64,000 nt of DNA from Solimonas_A sp052035235 (GTDB lineage Bacteria; Pseudomonadota; Gammaproteobacteria; Nevskiales; Nevskiaceae). Shown piece by piece: positions 17,298 through 25,898 of this stretch. The stretch is from NCBI GenBank assembly GCA_052035235.1, contig JBPOHT010000049.1:1-64000 (forward strand), in the 5' to 3' direction. The notes beneath the pieces were generated by a model. The model had not been told where the DNA came from. It did no database searches and saw nothing but the letters and a program-made list of their open reading frames with translations. The position numbers were made by a program, and so were the translations under genes. The stretch's first letter is position 1; each line of letters opens with the position of its first letter.

Positions 17298-18898
17298 AAT
17301 TCTGTTGAAAAACTCCTCCATCCCTCGAACGCCGTGCGGTCGCTGATGTCTTAGATGCATCGGCGGCTTTGGGGGACGCGAGATGATGGGGCGGCAGAAT
17401 GGCGGTCAGGACCGGTTGTTCTATTCCTTCAATCTTGAAGCCCACGTCCCGCAGGATCATCTGCTTCGCAGCATCGAGCGTCACCTCGACCTGAGCTCAC
17501 TGCGTCGTTCTCTGGAAAGCCACTACAGCCGGACCGGCAGGCCTTCGGTTGATCCTGAGCTGATGATCCGCATGCTGATCATTGGATACAGCTACGGCAT
17601 CCGTTCTGAGCGCAGGCTCTGCGACGAAGTACACCTGAACCTCGCGTACCGATGGTTCTGCCGGCTGGGCCTCGAAGACGCGGTTCCAAATCATTCGACC
17701 TTCTCGAAGAATCGCCATGGCCGGTTCCGAGCCAGCGGCGCGTTCCGATTGCTCTTCGACGACATTGTCCGTCAGTGCATGTCGGCGGGCTTGGTCAAGG
17801 GCTCCGGATTCGCCGTTGACGCCAGCATCATCGCGGCTGATGCCAACAAGCAGCACAGCGTCGCCGCAGGCGAAGCCGTTGATTGGGCAGGTGTCAGCAC
17901 GCGAGCCGTGCGCGAATACCTCGAAACGCTCGATGGCGAGGCCGTCGCGGAGACCATGCCGAGGCGCATATCGCTGAGCGATCCGCAGTCTCGCTGGACG
18001 GGAGCGCTCGGCGGCCCGGCGTTCTTCGCCTATTCGACCAACTACCTGATCGACGTCGAACATGGCGTGATCATGGACGTCGAGGCGACGCCGGCGCATC
18101 GCACGGCGGAAGTCGATTCGACCAAGACGATGGTTGATCGTGTCGGGGAGCGCTTCGAAATCACGCCCGATCGCCTCATCGGCGATACCGCCTACGGTAC
18201 CGCACCGATGCTTGCCTGGATGGTGGAAGACAAGGGCATCGAGCCGCACATTCCGGTGTGGGACAAGTCAGAACGCAAGGACGACAGCTTCTCGCGCAGC
18301 GACTTTGTCTGGAACGAAGAGGCCAATGAATACCGCTGCCCTGAAGGCCACCCTCTTCTCAGCGAGCGTCGGGCTTTTACCAAGGCCCGGACGCACGTCA
18401 CCAAGGAAGATACCGTCATCTATCGCGCGAGCCAGAAGCACTGCGCGGATTGCCCGATGAAGCAGCGCTGCTGTCCGAACACCGCAGCGCGAAAGATCGC
18501 ACGCAGCATTCATGAATCGGCCCGCGATGTAGCACGTCAGATCGCGAAGACGTCAGCGTATCGACGCTCACGCCGCGAGCGGAAGAAGGTCGAGATGCTC
18601 TTTGCCCACCTCAAGCGAATCCTAAAGCTTGATCGGCTGCGCCTGCGCGGTCTAACTGGCGCAAGCGACGAATTCACCCTTGCCGCAACGGTGCAGAACC
18701 TCCGTCGCTTGGCCAAGCTGATGCCGCAAGGTCCGCCTCCCAGGATAGGTGTCTGTGCTTGATGCCAAATCCCTTAGAAACGACCACAAAGGAGGCCAAC
18801 GAAGCATGCTGAAGAGGGACTGATCCGCAGGACTGCCAAAAACGGCGATAACCGGGGACGGCTACCCGTCGCCGCCACAGGAGTTTTTCAACAGAATT
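17298..18898 (+). mobile_element. IS1182-family insertion sequence
   Basis: The ends are a perfect 20-bp inverted repeat, AATTCTGTTGAAAAACTCCT at 17298-17317 and its complement at 18879-18898. The outer AATT is palindromic and may instead be a 4-bp target duplication with 16-bp repeats. The element is about 1.6 kb and carries one transposase gene. Its perfect ends and intact gene suggest a recent insertion. Flanking bases GTCCGCTTT (left) and AAAGCGGAC (right) are inverted copies, so it may have landed in a palindrome, as this family often does. Confidence 0.9.
17383..18762 (+). CDS. IS1182-family transposase (DDE)
   Basis: 459 residues, intact. The N-terminal DUF772-type domain includes PSVDPELMIRMLIIGYSYGI and EVHLNLAYRWFCRLGLEDAV. 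The catalytic core has the first Asp in VKGSGFAVDASIIAADANK, the second in DRLIGDTAYGTAPM, and the Glu near RSRRERKKVEMLFAHLKR, the usual DDE layout. A Cys-rich patch (KHCADCPMKQRCC) is also family-typical. It cuts and pastes the IS that encloses it and is independent of the tns genes. Confidence 0.95.
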   Translation: MMGRQNGGQDRLFYSFNLEAHVPQDHLLRSIERHLDLSSLRRSLESHYSRTGRPSVDPELMIRMLIIGYSYGIRSERRLCDEVHLNLAYRWFCRLGLEDAVPNHSTFSKNRHGRFRASGAFRLLFDDIVRQCMSAGLVKGSGFAVDASIIAADANKQHSVAAGEAVDWAGVSTRAVREYLETLDGEAVAETMPRRISLSDPQSRWTGALGGPAFFAYSTNYLIDVEHGVIMDVEATPAHRTAEVDSTKTMVDRVGERFEITPDRLIGDTAYGTAPMLAWMVEDKGIEPHIPVWDKSERKDDSFSRSDFVWNEEANEYRCPEGHPLLSERRAFTKARTHVTKEDTVIYRASQKHCADCPMKQRCCPNTAARKIARSIHESARDVARQIAKTSAYRRSRRERKKVEMLFAHLKRILKLDRLRLRGLTGASDEFTLAATVQNLRRLAKLMPQGPPPRIGVCA

Positions 18899-19128
18899 GG
18901 CTGAAAGCGGACTGCTGGACCAAGTTTTGACGCGTTGCTCCGCATGCAGGCGTGGCTGCGGGTCTCTGCAGGAGAGTGACCAGGGATTCGTTCAGCCGAC
19001 ACGGGGCCATAGCTCCCGTCGGCCGGGTCTGCCATGGCTCCTCGAAAAGTGGACCAGGTTCACCACACTTGAACTCGCCGCACTTGTTATTCATATTTAA
19101 CATTTATGAGTACCGGCGGGCGCACTCC

Positions 19129-19377
19129 ATGGCAACGACCAGTCTGAGTCTCGGTGAGCATTGGGAAATCTTTATCCGCAACGAAATCTCCAGTGGCCGT
19201 TATGGCTCGGCCAGTGAAGTGGTCACCGACGCGCTGCGATCTCTTGAAGAGCGTAAGGCCAAGCTGGAGGCCCTGCGCATTCACCTAAGCGAAGGCGCAG
19301 CAAAAGCAGCGCGGGGAGAGTTCGTGGCGAACTATTCCTTGAGCAAGCTCATCACCGATGCGGATGCTGGGGGATGA
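19129..19377 (+). CDS. parD: ParD-family antitoxin (CopG-type)
   Basis: 82 residues from MATTSLSLGEHWEIFI. The ribbon-helix-helix region (TSLSLGEHWEIFIRNEISSG, then RYGSASEVVTDALRSLEERK) is textbook ParD, and the C-terminal arm would bind the toxin. Its stop overlaps the start of a ParE remnant (ATGA at 19374-19377). As the toxin gene is broken, this is probably an orphan antitoxin. TTGAAC at 19069-19074 with an AT-rich stretch 17-19 bp on could be its promoter. Confidence 0.85.
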   Translation: MATTSLSLGEHWEIFIRNEISSGRYGSASEVVTDALRSLEERKAKLEALRIHLSEGAAKAARGEFVANYSLSKLITDADAGG

Positions 19378-19487
19378 AGCCGTCTTTTCGGATCACGCAA
19401 CGTGCCTACGACGATCTGAAAAATATTGCTCGCTACACCCGCCAGCAGTGGGGCGAGGCACAGCGAGACCGTTACCTCGGTGCCTTG
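19374..19487 (+). pseudogene. parE: ParE toxin, N-terminal remnant
   Basis: The frame starts MKPSFRITQRAYDDLKNIAR, then YTRQQWGEAQRDRYLGALD, the first 38 or so residues of a RelE/ParE-family gyrase toxin (usual length about 95-100). After YLGALD the similarity stops abruptly and the frame runs into unrelated sequence. The toxin core beta-strands and C-terminal arm are absent, so it should be inactive. Confidence 0.75.
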
Positions 19488-19758
19488 GATAGCCAAAGGC
19501 GCTCAAACCAGGATATTCGTGCCCAAGCGCCACTACCCGGCGGGGTACAACGTCCAAGTTGAGGGGGCGCAAGTAACATCAGCCCCCACCTCGCCTTGGT
19601 TGACGCTAAGGGCCGATCGTTCGAGCCAAGCTGTTGCTGTGACGATAACGCCTGATAGTGAATCCCAAACCTTGACCCGATCGAGGTCGTGGATTTTCCA
19701 CTTCGATGAGGGCGCCCATCGCGTTGAGACTGAGTGTCATGGCTTTGAAGTGAGTTAG
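19488..19758 (+). pseudogene. Fragment resembling the C-terminal domain of a GH5-type glycosidase
   Basis: Read in the frame starting at 19426, the stretch after the ParE break gives AKGAQTRIFVPKRHYPAGYN, then VQVEGAQVTSAPTSPWLTLR and SSQAVAVTITPDSES. This resembles the beta-sandwich tail of family-5 endoglycosidases (TEIFVP, YP-GY, V-V-I-P pattern). It has no start of its own and is fused out of frame to the ParE remnant at about 19487, suggesting a deletion junction. The assignment rests on pattern memory only. Confidence 0.4.
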
Positions 19759-20110
19759 CCGCTTGCAGGCAAGCTCCTGCACCGTGGGTGGAGGACCGCT
19801 TCGCTCCTACCGCGAACGTCTGCATTCCAGGCCGCTTCCTGCGTGCATGAACGGCAACTTTAGGCTGATAGTTGTCATTCAGGCCCCATGGCGCTGCTGG
19901 TATGGCCATTCGAAATCGAGATTTGAGCGCATTCCTGCGAGCAGGCCGCGCAGAAACGGTCACAAGAGAGTGAACGAAAATTTCTCGTTTCCCGTTTCAG
20001 ATCAGCGAACTGCATTGAGGCCGCTTTTTAGTTGCTCTTGCGTCGAAAAGTTGCGCGCGAATATATAAGGCATCGACGGCTTCCGTCATAGCCCTACCGG
20101 CCGAGCGCCC
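19759..20110. other. Intergenic 352 bp, no gene seen
   Basis: Contains short inverted pieces such as GCTTGCAGGCAAGC (about 19764-19777), akin to dispersed REP-like repeats. The last 60 bp, near 20040-20100, should hold the promoter of the phosphatase gene. No coding frame is convincing. Confidence 0.4.
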
Positions 20111-21070
20111 ATGTTGTTCGACAAGCCCTTCGTCATTCTTCCAACCAATATTCGGGGCAGGGACTTCTGCATCGGTGACCTGCATGGATGCCACACCATG
20201 CTCAATCGCCTATTGGAAGCCGTGCGATTTGACGTCGCAAAGGACAGGCTGTTCTCCGTCGGAGATCTCGTTCACCGCGGCCCGTCGTCGGTTGAATGCC
20301 TGAAGTTGGCTGAGAAGAGCTGGTTCTTCCCAGTTATGGGTAACCATGAAGCCATGCAGCAGGGTGCCTACTCGGGTGGTGTCGGGGCCGACGGCCGCTT
20401 GGTGGTTAAAACTTGCGAGTACGCAGGGGCTGGCGATCCGCTGCGACCTGGGAGAAGGGACCAGGCGCATATGGAAGGGATCCTCCATAGACTGCCGCTG
20501 GCCATGGAGTTCAGTTTGCGCGATGGTCGCCGCATCGGCATCGTGCATGCAGGGCTGCCCGTTGAATGGTCCTGGTCCGATGTCCAGTCCATGACCGAGC
20601 GCGACGTCAGCCTGTTCAACAAGTACCGAGGCGGGCTTCAGATTGATCTCCTGTGGGATCGTGCGCCAATGGTGTCTGCAACCCTGGCATCGTTACCGGA
20701 TGTAGAGCGGCGCCTCTGTAAGGAGTACTCGGCCAAGGACCGCTACCGCCATGCACTGGCGAACCAGCCGGTGCCGGGCATCGATCTGCTGCTGTCTGGC
20801 CACACTACCCTCAGATCCGGGCACCCTCTTTCCACCGGGGCCCGGGTCTACCTTGATACAGGGGCCGGCATGGAGGATGGCCAGCTGACGATGCTGGAGT
20901 TGCTGACCGGTCGCTACTGGCAGGTATCGGATCCGCGGATGGATTCGACAATGCCGGTCACGGAGTACCCGAGCGTTCCCCTGACCCACCAGAACCTTGT
21001 CTGGCTCACTGAAGAGGAGCGAGTGGCTGAAGAGAAAGCATCTAGCCTGCTGAGCGCCGCCGTGCGATGA
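20111..21070 (+). CDS. PP1-like metallophosphoesterase (Ser/Thr phosphatase type)
   Basis: 319 residues. Metal-binding motifs are in order: GDLHGCH (near residue 24), GDLVHRGP (near 54), GNHE (near 79), a His in IGIVHAGLP (near 145) and SGHT (near 237). These place it among PrpA/PrpB and lambda-type protein phosphatases or symmetrical ApaH-like hydrolases. The substrate could be phosphoproteins or dinucleoside polyphosphates. It lies alone in the cargo, followed after 124 bp by a small Xre gene. Possibly it reverses a phage or host phosphorylation; this is speculative. Confidence 0.85.
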   Translation: MLFDKPFVILPTNIRGRDFCIGDLHGCHTMLNRLLEAVRFDVAKDRLFSVGDLVHRGPSSVECLKLAEKSWFFPVMGNHEAMQQGAYSGGVGADGRLVVKTCEYAGAGDPLRPGRRDQAHMEGILHRLPLAMEFSLRDGRRIGIVHAGLPVEWSWSDVQSMTERDVSLFNKYRGGLQIDLLWDRAPMVSATLASLPDVERRLCKEYSAKDRYRHALANQPVPGIDLLLSGHTTLRSGHPLSTGARVYLDTGAGMEDGQLTMLELLTGRYWQVSDPRMDSTMPVTEYPSVPLTHQNLVWLTEEERVAEEKASSLLSAAVR

Positions 21071-21194
21071 CCGCCGACTTCCTCAGTTATCTATTTCATG
21101 CTCTTTCTAGTCGCGACGGTCGGCCATCGTGGTCACGCTGGCGGGGAGCCTTAAGCGTTGAGTCCATGCACCCGCTCGGGAACATTCCGTACTC

Positions 21195-21449
21195 ATGAGC
21201 CGACGAAAACCTCTTTTGCTCCCGATCGGGAGCATGCCTATTACCCTTCGCAAAGCCTCCGACGTCGGCGATCTTATACGCCGGCGGCGACGAGAATTGG
21301 GGTGGACCCAGCAGGAACTCGCGCATGCAGCGCGGAGCAGCCGACGCTTCATCAGCGAGTTGGAAGACGGGAAGGAGACCGCGCAGATCGGAAAGGTGCT
21401 CCGCCTGCTGTCAGGTCTAGGCATCACTGTTTCCGCAGTGGCCTCTTGA
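21195..21449 (+). CDS. Small Xre-family regulator, HipB-like
   Basis: 84 residues. The HTH is clear: VGDLIRRRRRELGWTQQELA, then HAARSSRRFISELEDGKETA, and the C-terminus GKVLRLLSGLGITVSAVAS is typical for HipB-like antitoxins. No HipA kinase gene follows, so it is an orphan antitoxin or a cargo regulator. An alternative ATG at 21234 would remove the basic N-terminal tail. Confidence 0.75.
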   Translation: MSRRKPLLLPIGSMPITLRKASDVGDLIRRRRRELGWTQQELAHAARSSRRFISELEDGKETAQIGKVLRLLSGLGITVSAVAS

Positions 21450-21521
21450 AAGCCCGGGTCGAGCCTCAGCGGGTTGGCAACTCATTACAGGGCATGCCAT
21501 TCAGAAGATCATGGCCCCAAG

Positions 21522-22403
21522 CTAGGCCGTTCCGGCTGGTGCCTGCACAGCTTCTCCAATGAGCGAAAGGGCGTCATCTGTGGTTTCAGTCAAACCTAAC
21601 AGCAGGATAAGCCCGCCCCACGTTGCCCCTTCTATACCGCGTAGGGTATTGACCAGAATACTTTCGCTTTCGTAGCCGAAGAGCTGTAAGTACGGCCAGC
21701 ACTGCCGCCGGAGAGTCAGCGCGTACTCTTTTCTGCGCGCCAGAATTCCCAACTGCTGCGCCCGATGACGAAGCCGTGAGATCAGGGCGTCCAATGACGG
21801 GAGCGTTTCTCTTGCGAGAAGGGCCAGTGTCAGATCCTTATGCCGCTGCATCGCCTCCCGATCTAGATGAGCTGAGGCGTATACGTGCAAAGCGCTAGTG
21901 CCTTGTATCAGATGGGGAAGTGTAAATGGGGCTAGATTCGACACCCCCACCAGCTCCCCTCCGCAGTCCCAACAGCTCATCACTCCCGCATATTGGTGAT
22001 GTAGGTGCCAGATGCTGTAACGCTTCTTCTCCTCCTGTGCCGCGCAGTGCGGACAGAAGCGATGATGCTTGACCACCGGGGTAGAAATCACGGCCCTGAG
22101 ATCGGGTGAATGTCTCCAATCCTGGAGCTTCTTACGCGCAAACAAGCTTCGATAGGGGACTACCGTGTGCCGCTTCACCAGATCATCAAGCGGGGTCCCC
22201 AGTATCTCGCTCATCAGATCGAAGGCGCCACCATCTAAAAGGTTCCGCCTATTTGCCTCAGCCCGGAGCGCCGTGGTCAACGCATGCTGTATTGGTTTGA
22301 TCCCGTTAAGCGCGCGGATTCGTCCTTGCAGCCCGATCAGCCACTCATCGGGATCGGGACGCGGCACCCGAATCTCCCTGGTTTTACTCTGCATCAAGGT
22401 CAT
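21522..22403 (-). CDS. tniQ: Second TniQ-family protein of the transposon
   Basis: 293 residues. The TniQ-type zinc finger is clear: HHRFCPHCAAQEEKKRYSIW with C117 and C120, then LHHQYAGVMSCWDCGGEL with C144 and C147. The N-terminus (PDEWLIGLQGRIRALNGIKP) matches the TniQ start region. It lacks the long C-terminal DNA-binding part of TnsD. It faces away from tnsABCD across about 560 bp. TniQ proteins link a target-finding module to TnsC; a short second one usually serves another target route, for example with a Cascade complex. No CRISPR-Cas genes or repeats are seen here, so the partner is unknown; a decayed TnsD is the alternative. Confidence 0.82.
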   Translation of the reverse strand: MTLMQSKTREIRVPRPDPDEWLIGLQGRIRALNGIKPIQHALTTALRAEANRRNLLDGGAFDLMSEILGTPLDDLVKRHTVVPYRSLFARKKLQDWRHSPDLRAVISTPVVKHHRFCPHCAAQEEKKRYSIWHLHHQYAGVMSCWDCGGELVGVSNLAPFTLPHLIQGTSALHVYASAHLDREAMQRHKDLTLALLARETLPSLDALISRLRHRAQQLGILARRKEYALTLRRQCWPYLQLFGYESESILVNTLRGIEGATWGGLILLLGLTETTDDALSLIGEAVQAPAGTA

Positions 22404-22605
22404 TCACCGCGCGTAATACATCATCAGGAGGGCTCGCCATCTCTCGGCAGCAGGCCAAAACAGCAATACCCCAAAAAGCATCATAGATGCGTAGTAAGTG
22501 GGGGTTTTCGCCCAATACTACGCAAATAAGACGCCATTCTTTGTATATCCAAAATGATATTTGTGCCGTATAAATAAATTTTTTTCTTGACATCAAGTTA
22601 ATCAT
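22384..22605 (-). CDS. Possible small protein upstream of the second tniQ
   Basis: 73 residues starting MINLMSRKKFIYTAQISFWI, ending in REMASPPDDVLRAVNDLDAE. It overlaps the tniQ start by 20 bp, which would couple the two. No family is recognised, and the first third is very AT-rich, so the stretch could equally be a promoter and leader region. Coupling and hydrophilic C-terminus argue mildly for a real gene. Confidence 0.35.
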   Translation of the reverse strand: MINLMSRKKFIYTAQISFWIYKEWRLICVVLGENPHLLRIYDAFWGIAVLACCREMASPPDDVLRAVNDLDAE

Positions 22606-22964
22606 AAACTCAAATCCGAATATGCAATTGTTTATAACTCGCGGCTGTGCACGGAGTTAGTTGATCGCGCGCGGTTGGCCAGTGGTCCCGAAGAGAAGGA
22701 CGGAGACGCAAGCCGTGAAGCCACGCATAGCGCAGCCAACGTCGCGTTAAATGGGAGGCCCATGCTGGGCGAATAGGAGAACCGCTTAGAAGTGACAAAG
22801 GACCAGTTGCCCCGTGATGGGAGGCAAAAGGCCCTTGGTCGGTGACAGTTCAGATTTGAGAGTCCTGAACAGCTTCAGTTTCCATTGGCCCTCCTGGTTC
22901 GTCAAGAGGGCTCCTGGGACTGCTTTGCCTCCGACCTGCCCGGCCTCGCAAGAGGCTCTGCACC
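22606..22964. other. Regulatory gap before the tns operon
   Basis: 359 bp between the small tniQ-side frame and tnsA. The left edge (22570-22640) is strongly AT-rich, against near 60% GC around it, and is a likely site for divergent tniQ and tnsA promoters and for TnsA/B autoregulation. No AACTCTGTAC-type site is seen here, so the tns operon promoter is not next to a transposon end as in Tn7. Confidence 0.45.
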
Positions 22965-23936
22965 GTGGAACAGGAACGGATGGCCAGAAAATTTGTAAGC
23001 GAATCCCGGCTTCAGACAATACTGAAACGGCAGGCCCCCGATAAGTGGGGCTCGAAGTATGAGGCAGCGATCTTTGCCACCAGGGAGGAGGCTCCACGGA
23101 TTTCGCGGCCGTGCACCATCCAAGACTCGGGGCTCGGGCGTCGGGTGCACCTCCTGAGTGGCCCCGAGCAAGCCATATTCTTCCTGGCCCGCTATCACCC
23201 GAATGTGGTCGACATTCAGGAGCAGCGGATGCTTCCCATGCAGCCGGCCGAGCATCCCTGGACCGGGAGGCCGGAAGCGGCGGCGCTGGATCTGCCAGCA
23301 TTCAAGGGCACATTGACTGTCGCTGAGGAAATGGGCGACATCGACCGCCATGCCTCGTTCGTAAGGAAGGGGTCCAAGGAGCATGCACCGTTTCCCTACA
23401 TCGGAGACCTGCTTCTATTTCGGAATGACGATGGGCCTTACTGCGTCAACTGGACGTGCAAGGATCGCTTGAGTTCGTTCGGTGAGCGGCGGCCGGATGA
23501 TCCAATTCCCAAGAATGCGGTCAAGGCCGCTGAATGGGCATTGTTCCGTCACTCCTTGGAAAGGAGGACCTATGAGGACGCGGGAATCCGGACTCAACAG
23601 TGTGTCCGGGCGGACCTGCCAGGCCCCCTCCAGTCCAATCTCCGTAATGCGTATCTGAATTCGCTCTATCCGGAGCCGTACCCAGAGGCCCAGCGGGACG
23701 AGATCGTGCGCTCTTTTCAAGACGGCATGAATGCTGGCGTTCCCGCCTGCCAGGTTGTCAGACGATTGAGCGCAGGCGATGCCATTGCAATCGAAGATAT
23801 TCGTACCGTGTTGATGCAAGCGATCTACCGCCGCAGGTTGAGAGTAGACCTGTTTGATGTCATCGACCTGAGCATGCCCCTTCGACCCGAGCGTCGAGAT
23901 GTGCTCGACGTCTATGCCCACTGGTTTGCGAGGTAG
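22965..23936 (+). CDS. tnsA: TnsA endonuclease
   Basis: 323 residues from a GTG at 22965 (AGAGG nine bases upstream); an ATG at 22980 is an alternative. TnsA cuts the 5' strands at transposon ends so that excision is cut-and-paste. The restriction-like core is readable: E68 in LLSGPEQAIFF, V-V-D-I-Q-E-Q after it, D148 in PYIGDLLLF and K166 in VNWTCKD. In Tn7 TnsA the last motif is Q-x-K; here T164 stands in the Gln place. The C-terminal third should bind TnsB/TnsC. The stop is 4 bp before tnsB. Confidence 0.85.
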   Translation: MEQERMARKFVSESRLQTILKRQAPDKWGSKYEAAIFATREEAPRISRPCTIQDSGLGRRVHLLSGPEQAIFFLARYHPNVVDIQEQRMLPMQPAEHPWTGRPEAAALDLPAFKGTLTVAEEMGDIDRHASFVRKGSKEHAPFPYIGDLLLFRNDDGPYCVNWTCKDRLSSFGERRPDDPIPKNAVKAAEWALFRHSLERRTYEDAGIRTQQCVRADLPGPLQSNLRNAYLNSLYPEPYPEAQRDEIVRSFQDGMNAGVPACQVVRRLSAGDAIAIEDIRTVLMQAIYRRRLRVDLFDVIDLSMPLRPERRDVLDVYAHWFAR

Positions 23937-23940
23937 TCCG

Positions 23941-25896
23941 ATGCATATGACCGACGCGATGGTCGCGAGAGAGAACTTCCTGCAACTGAAGAGGAATATC
24001 TCCTATCGCTGCATCCATAGGGATTCGGCGCGAGCCCGGGTGGTCCTAGCCTGGCATCCAGACTCGAAAGAGCCGAAAACCTTATTGACAGTCATGCGGC
24101 GCGATCATTACCAGGACGCGTTGCGCCGAGGTGTGCTTGTCCAAGATCTTTCGGCGGGTTACTTGCCTCCCTGGTTGTCTCCGCTAGAGGGAGTAAACCT
24201 GGAAGCTCTGATGCAGGAAAGAAGCGATCAAGGGAAGTCGACGAGAATGTGGGAGATCTGCAAGGAGCGCGGGGCTGCGGTTCAGAAGATATTGGAGGAA
24301 AATCGCGCCGTCATCCTCGAGTCCGACTATCCCACCCACGCGATTCGGGAACGCATCAAGGCCGTTGACGGCCTCGAGAAGCACAATCGCCAGAGACTCG
24401 TGGAGTGGACCCTCGCGTTTATTTCGTATGGGACGGTCGACTCCTTGTATCCCGCGACGATCACGAATGGGAGATGGGATCGCGGGAGCCGACCATCCGA
24501 TGTTGCTTACTTCAATGGCGGGGCCTACTTTCGCCTGCGTAAAGACGACATTAATAAGTGCATTGCCGGCTTCGAGAGCCATGCTGCGCTTGGCAAGCCT
24601 TTCCTGGAAATCTACAACGACACGTTAAGAGGTGAGTTCAAGTGCAATCTCGGCAGGGTGAGTGCAGGCCGCAGTCAAGTCTGTCATGTCACTCAAGCTG
24701 ACGGAAATCCTTATCCTAGCTTTGATCAGTTCCGATATCAGGTACTGAAGAAGTTCTCCCTGAATGACGTCCACCTCAAAATCTATGGCCGCCGAAGAGT
24801 GAGGCAAGACGCGAAGGTGTCCAAGGGAAAGTTCACGGAAGAACTCTTCGACTACCTCGAGAAGGTGGAATACGACGCCTACAGTGTTACGGTCGAGCCA
24901 GATGCCGAGTGTGGAGATACCAAGACCACACTGCATGTTGTAAAGATCATTGATGTCGCATCCTCCTGTGTGGTTGGCATTGGATTCTCAGAAGGCGCGG
25001 AAAACAGCGCTGCCTACAAGGCGGCTTGGTTCTCCATGGCTGTGGGCTTGGATTTCATTGGTGAATTGCTCGGGGTCGAAGTGGACCTCAGCCTGATCCC
25101 GCCAGCAGGACTGGGGCCTTTTGCGATTACGGATCGAGGTCCTGGAGCCGGTCTTGGCTCCATCGCCGCCCTGGTCTTGGCCCGGGAACTCACGCTCTCT
25201 GGGGAGGGCCAATCGAAGGCCACAAACGAAGCTGGGCATCCACGACCTATAAAGGTTGATCCGAGCAAGATATCTCAGCAGATCAGAACCGGCCTGCGCA
25301 TGCTGGAATCGGCGAAAGCCGAGTTCATCCGAGCGATTTCGAGCAACCGAAGCAAGCACCTTCGAAAGCCTCTTCCCCCAGAGATGATCAGCGATCTGGT
25401 TGCTCCCAATCCGATTTCTGTGTGCAACTGGCTGTGCTCTGAAAATCAGCTGCGCACTCAAGCCCGCCGTGTTGATCGGAGCCAGGCCATTCGTGAAGGC
25501 CTTGACAAGGTTAAGTTCAAGGTTAAGAGCGACGGCTTCTACCTGGACGATCAGTGCTTCAGCTCCAACGAGACCCTTGATTCGAACCTCTTGTCTCAGC
25601 ACCAGGGGGAAGAAGTCGACGGTTATATCTATCCCATTGCCCTTGGCAAGGTTTGGATCGAGATCCAGGGGCGCCTGCATGAACTGCAGATCAGCTACTC
25701 GTACCAGACTGCGGAGGGGAAGAAGATCGTCCCTCGTTCCGTTCTCACTGCTCGCGCCGCAGGGCAAAGGTGGCTCAACAAGGAGCAAAAGGAAACCAGC
25801 ACTGCCACGAACATCGACATGCGTGACCGTTTTAAGCAAAACACCGGGCTCGAAATGGATGGCCGTGGAAAGCAACGCCGCGCCAAGGCAGCCTGA
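23941..25896 (+). CDS. tnsB: TnsB DDE transposase
   Basis: 651 residues from MHMTDAMVARENFL. TnsB recognises the end repeats and joins 3' ends to the target. The N-terminal part has HTH-like DNA-binding segments. The RNase H core (Mu-type, rve) shows D312 in VEYDAYSV, D398 in FAITDRGPGAG and a candidate E430 in QSKATNEAG, followed by a beta-barrel and a C-terminal tail that would contact TnsC. The expected binding sites are the AACTCTGTAC repeats at 14131-14183 and 42858-42994. Gaps are 4 bp to tnsA and 2 bp to tnsC, so one mRNA. Confidence 0.92.
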   Translation: MHMTDAMVARENFLQLKRNISYRCIHRDSARARVVLAWHPDSKEPKTLLTVMRRDHYQDALRRGVLVQDLSAGYLPPWLSPLEGVNLEALMQERSDQGKSTRMWEICKERGAAVQKILEENRAVILESDYPTHAIRERIKAVDGLEKHNRQRLVEWTLAFISYGTVDSLYPATITNGRWDRGSRPSDVAYFNGGAYFRLRKDDINKCIAGFESHAALGKPFLEIYNDTLRGEFKCNLGRVSAGRSQVCHVTQADGNPYPSFDQFRYQVLKKFSLNDVHLKIYGRRRVRQDAKVSKGKFTEELFDYLEKVEYDAYSVTVEPDAECGDTKTTLHVVKIIDVASSCVVGIGFSEGAENSAAYKAAWFSMAVGLDFIGELLGVEVDLSLIPPAGLGPFAITDRGPGAGLGSIAALVLARELTLSGEGQSKATNEAGHPRPIKVDPSKISQQIRTGLRMLESAKAEFIRAISSNRSKHLRKPLPPEMISDLVAPNPISVCNWLCSENQLRTQARRVDRSQAIREGLDKVKFKVKSDGFYLDDQCFSSNETLDSNLLSQHQGEEVDGYIYPIALGKVWIEIQGRLHELQISYSYQTAEGKKIVPRSVLTARAAGQRWLNKEQKETSTATNIDMRDRFKQNTGLEMDGRGKQRRAKAA

Positions 25897-25898
25897 CC

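Noticed and set aside
22610..22798. 62-codon minus-strand frame upstream of tnsA
   Set aside because: Arg/Leu/Trp-rich composition without a ribosome site; likely chance.
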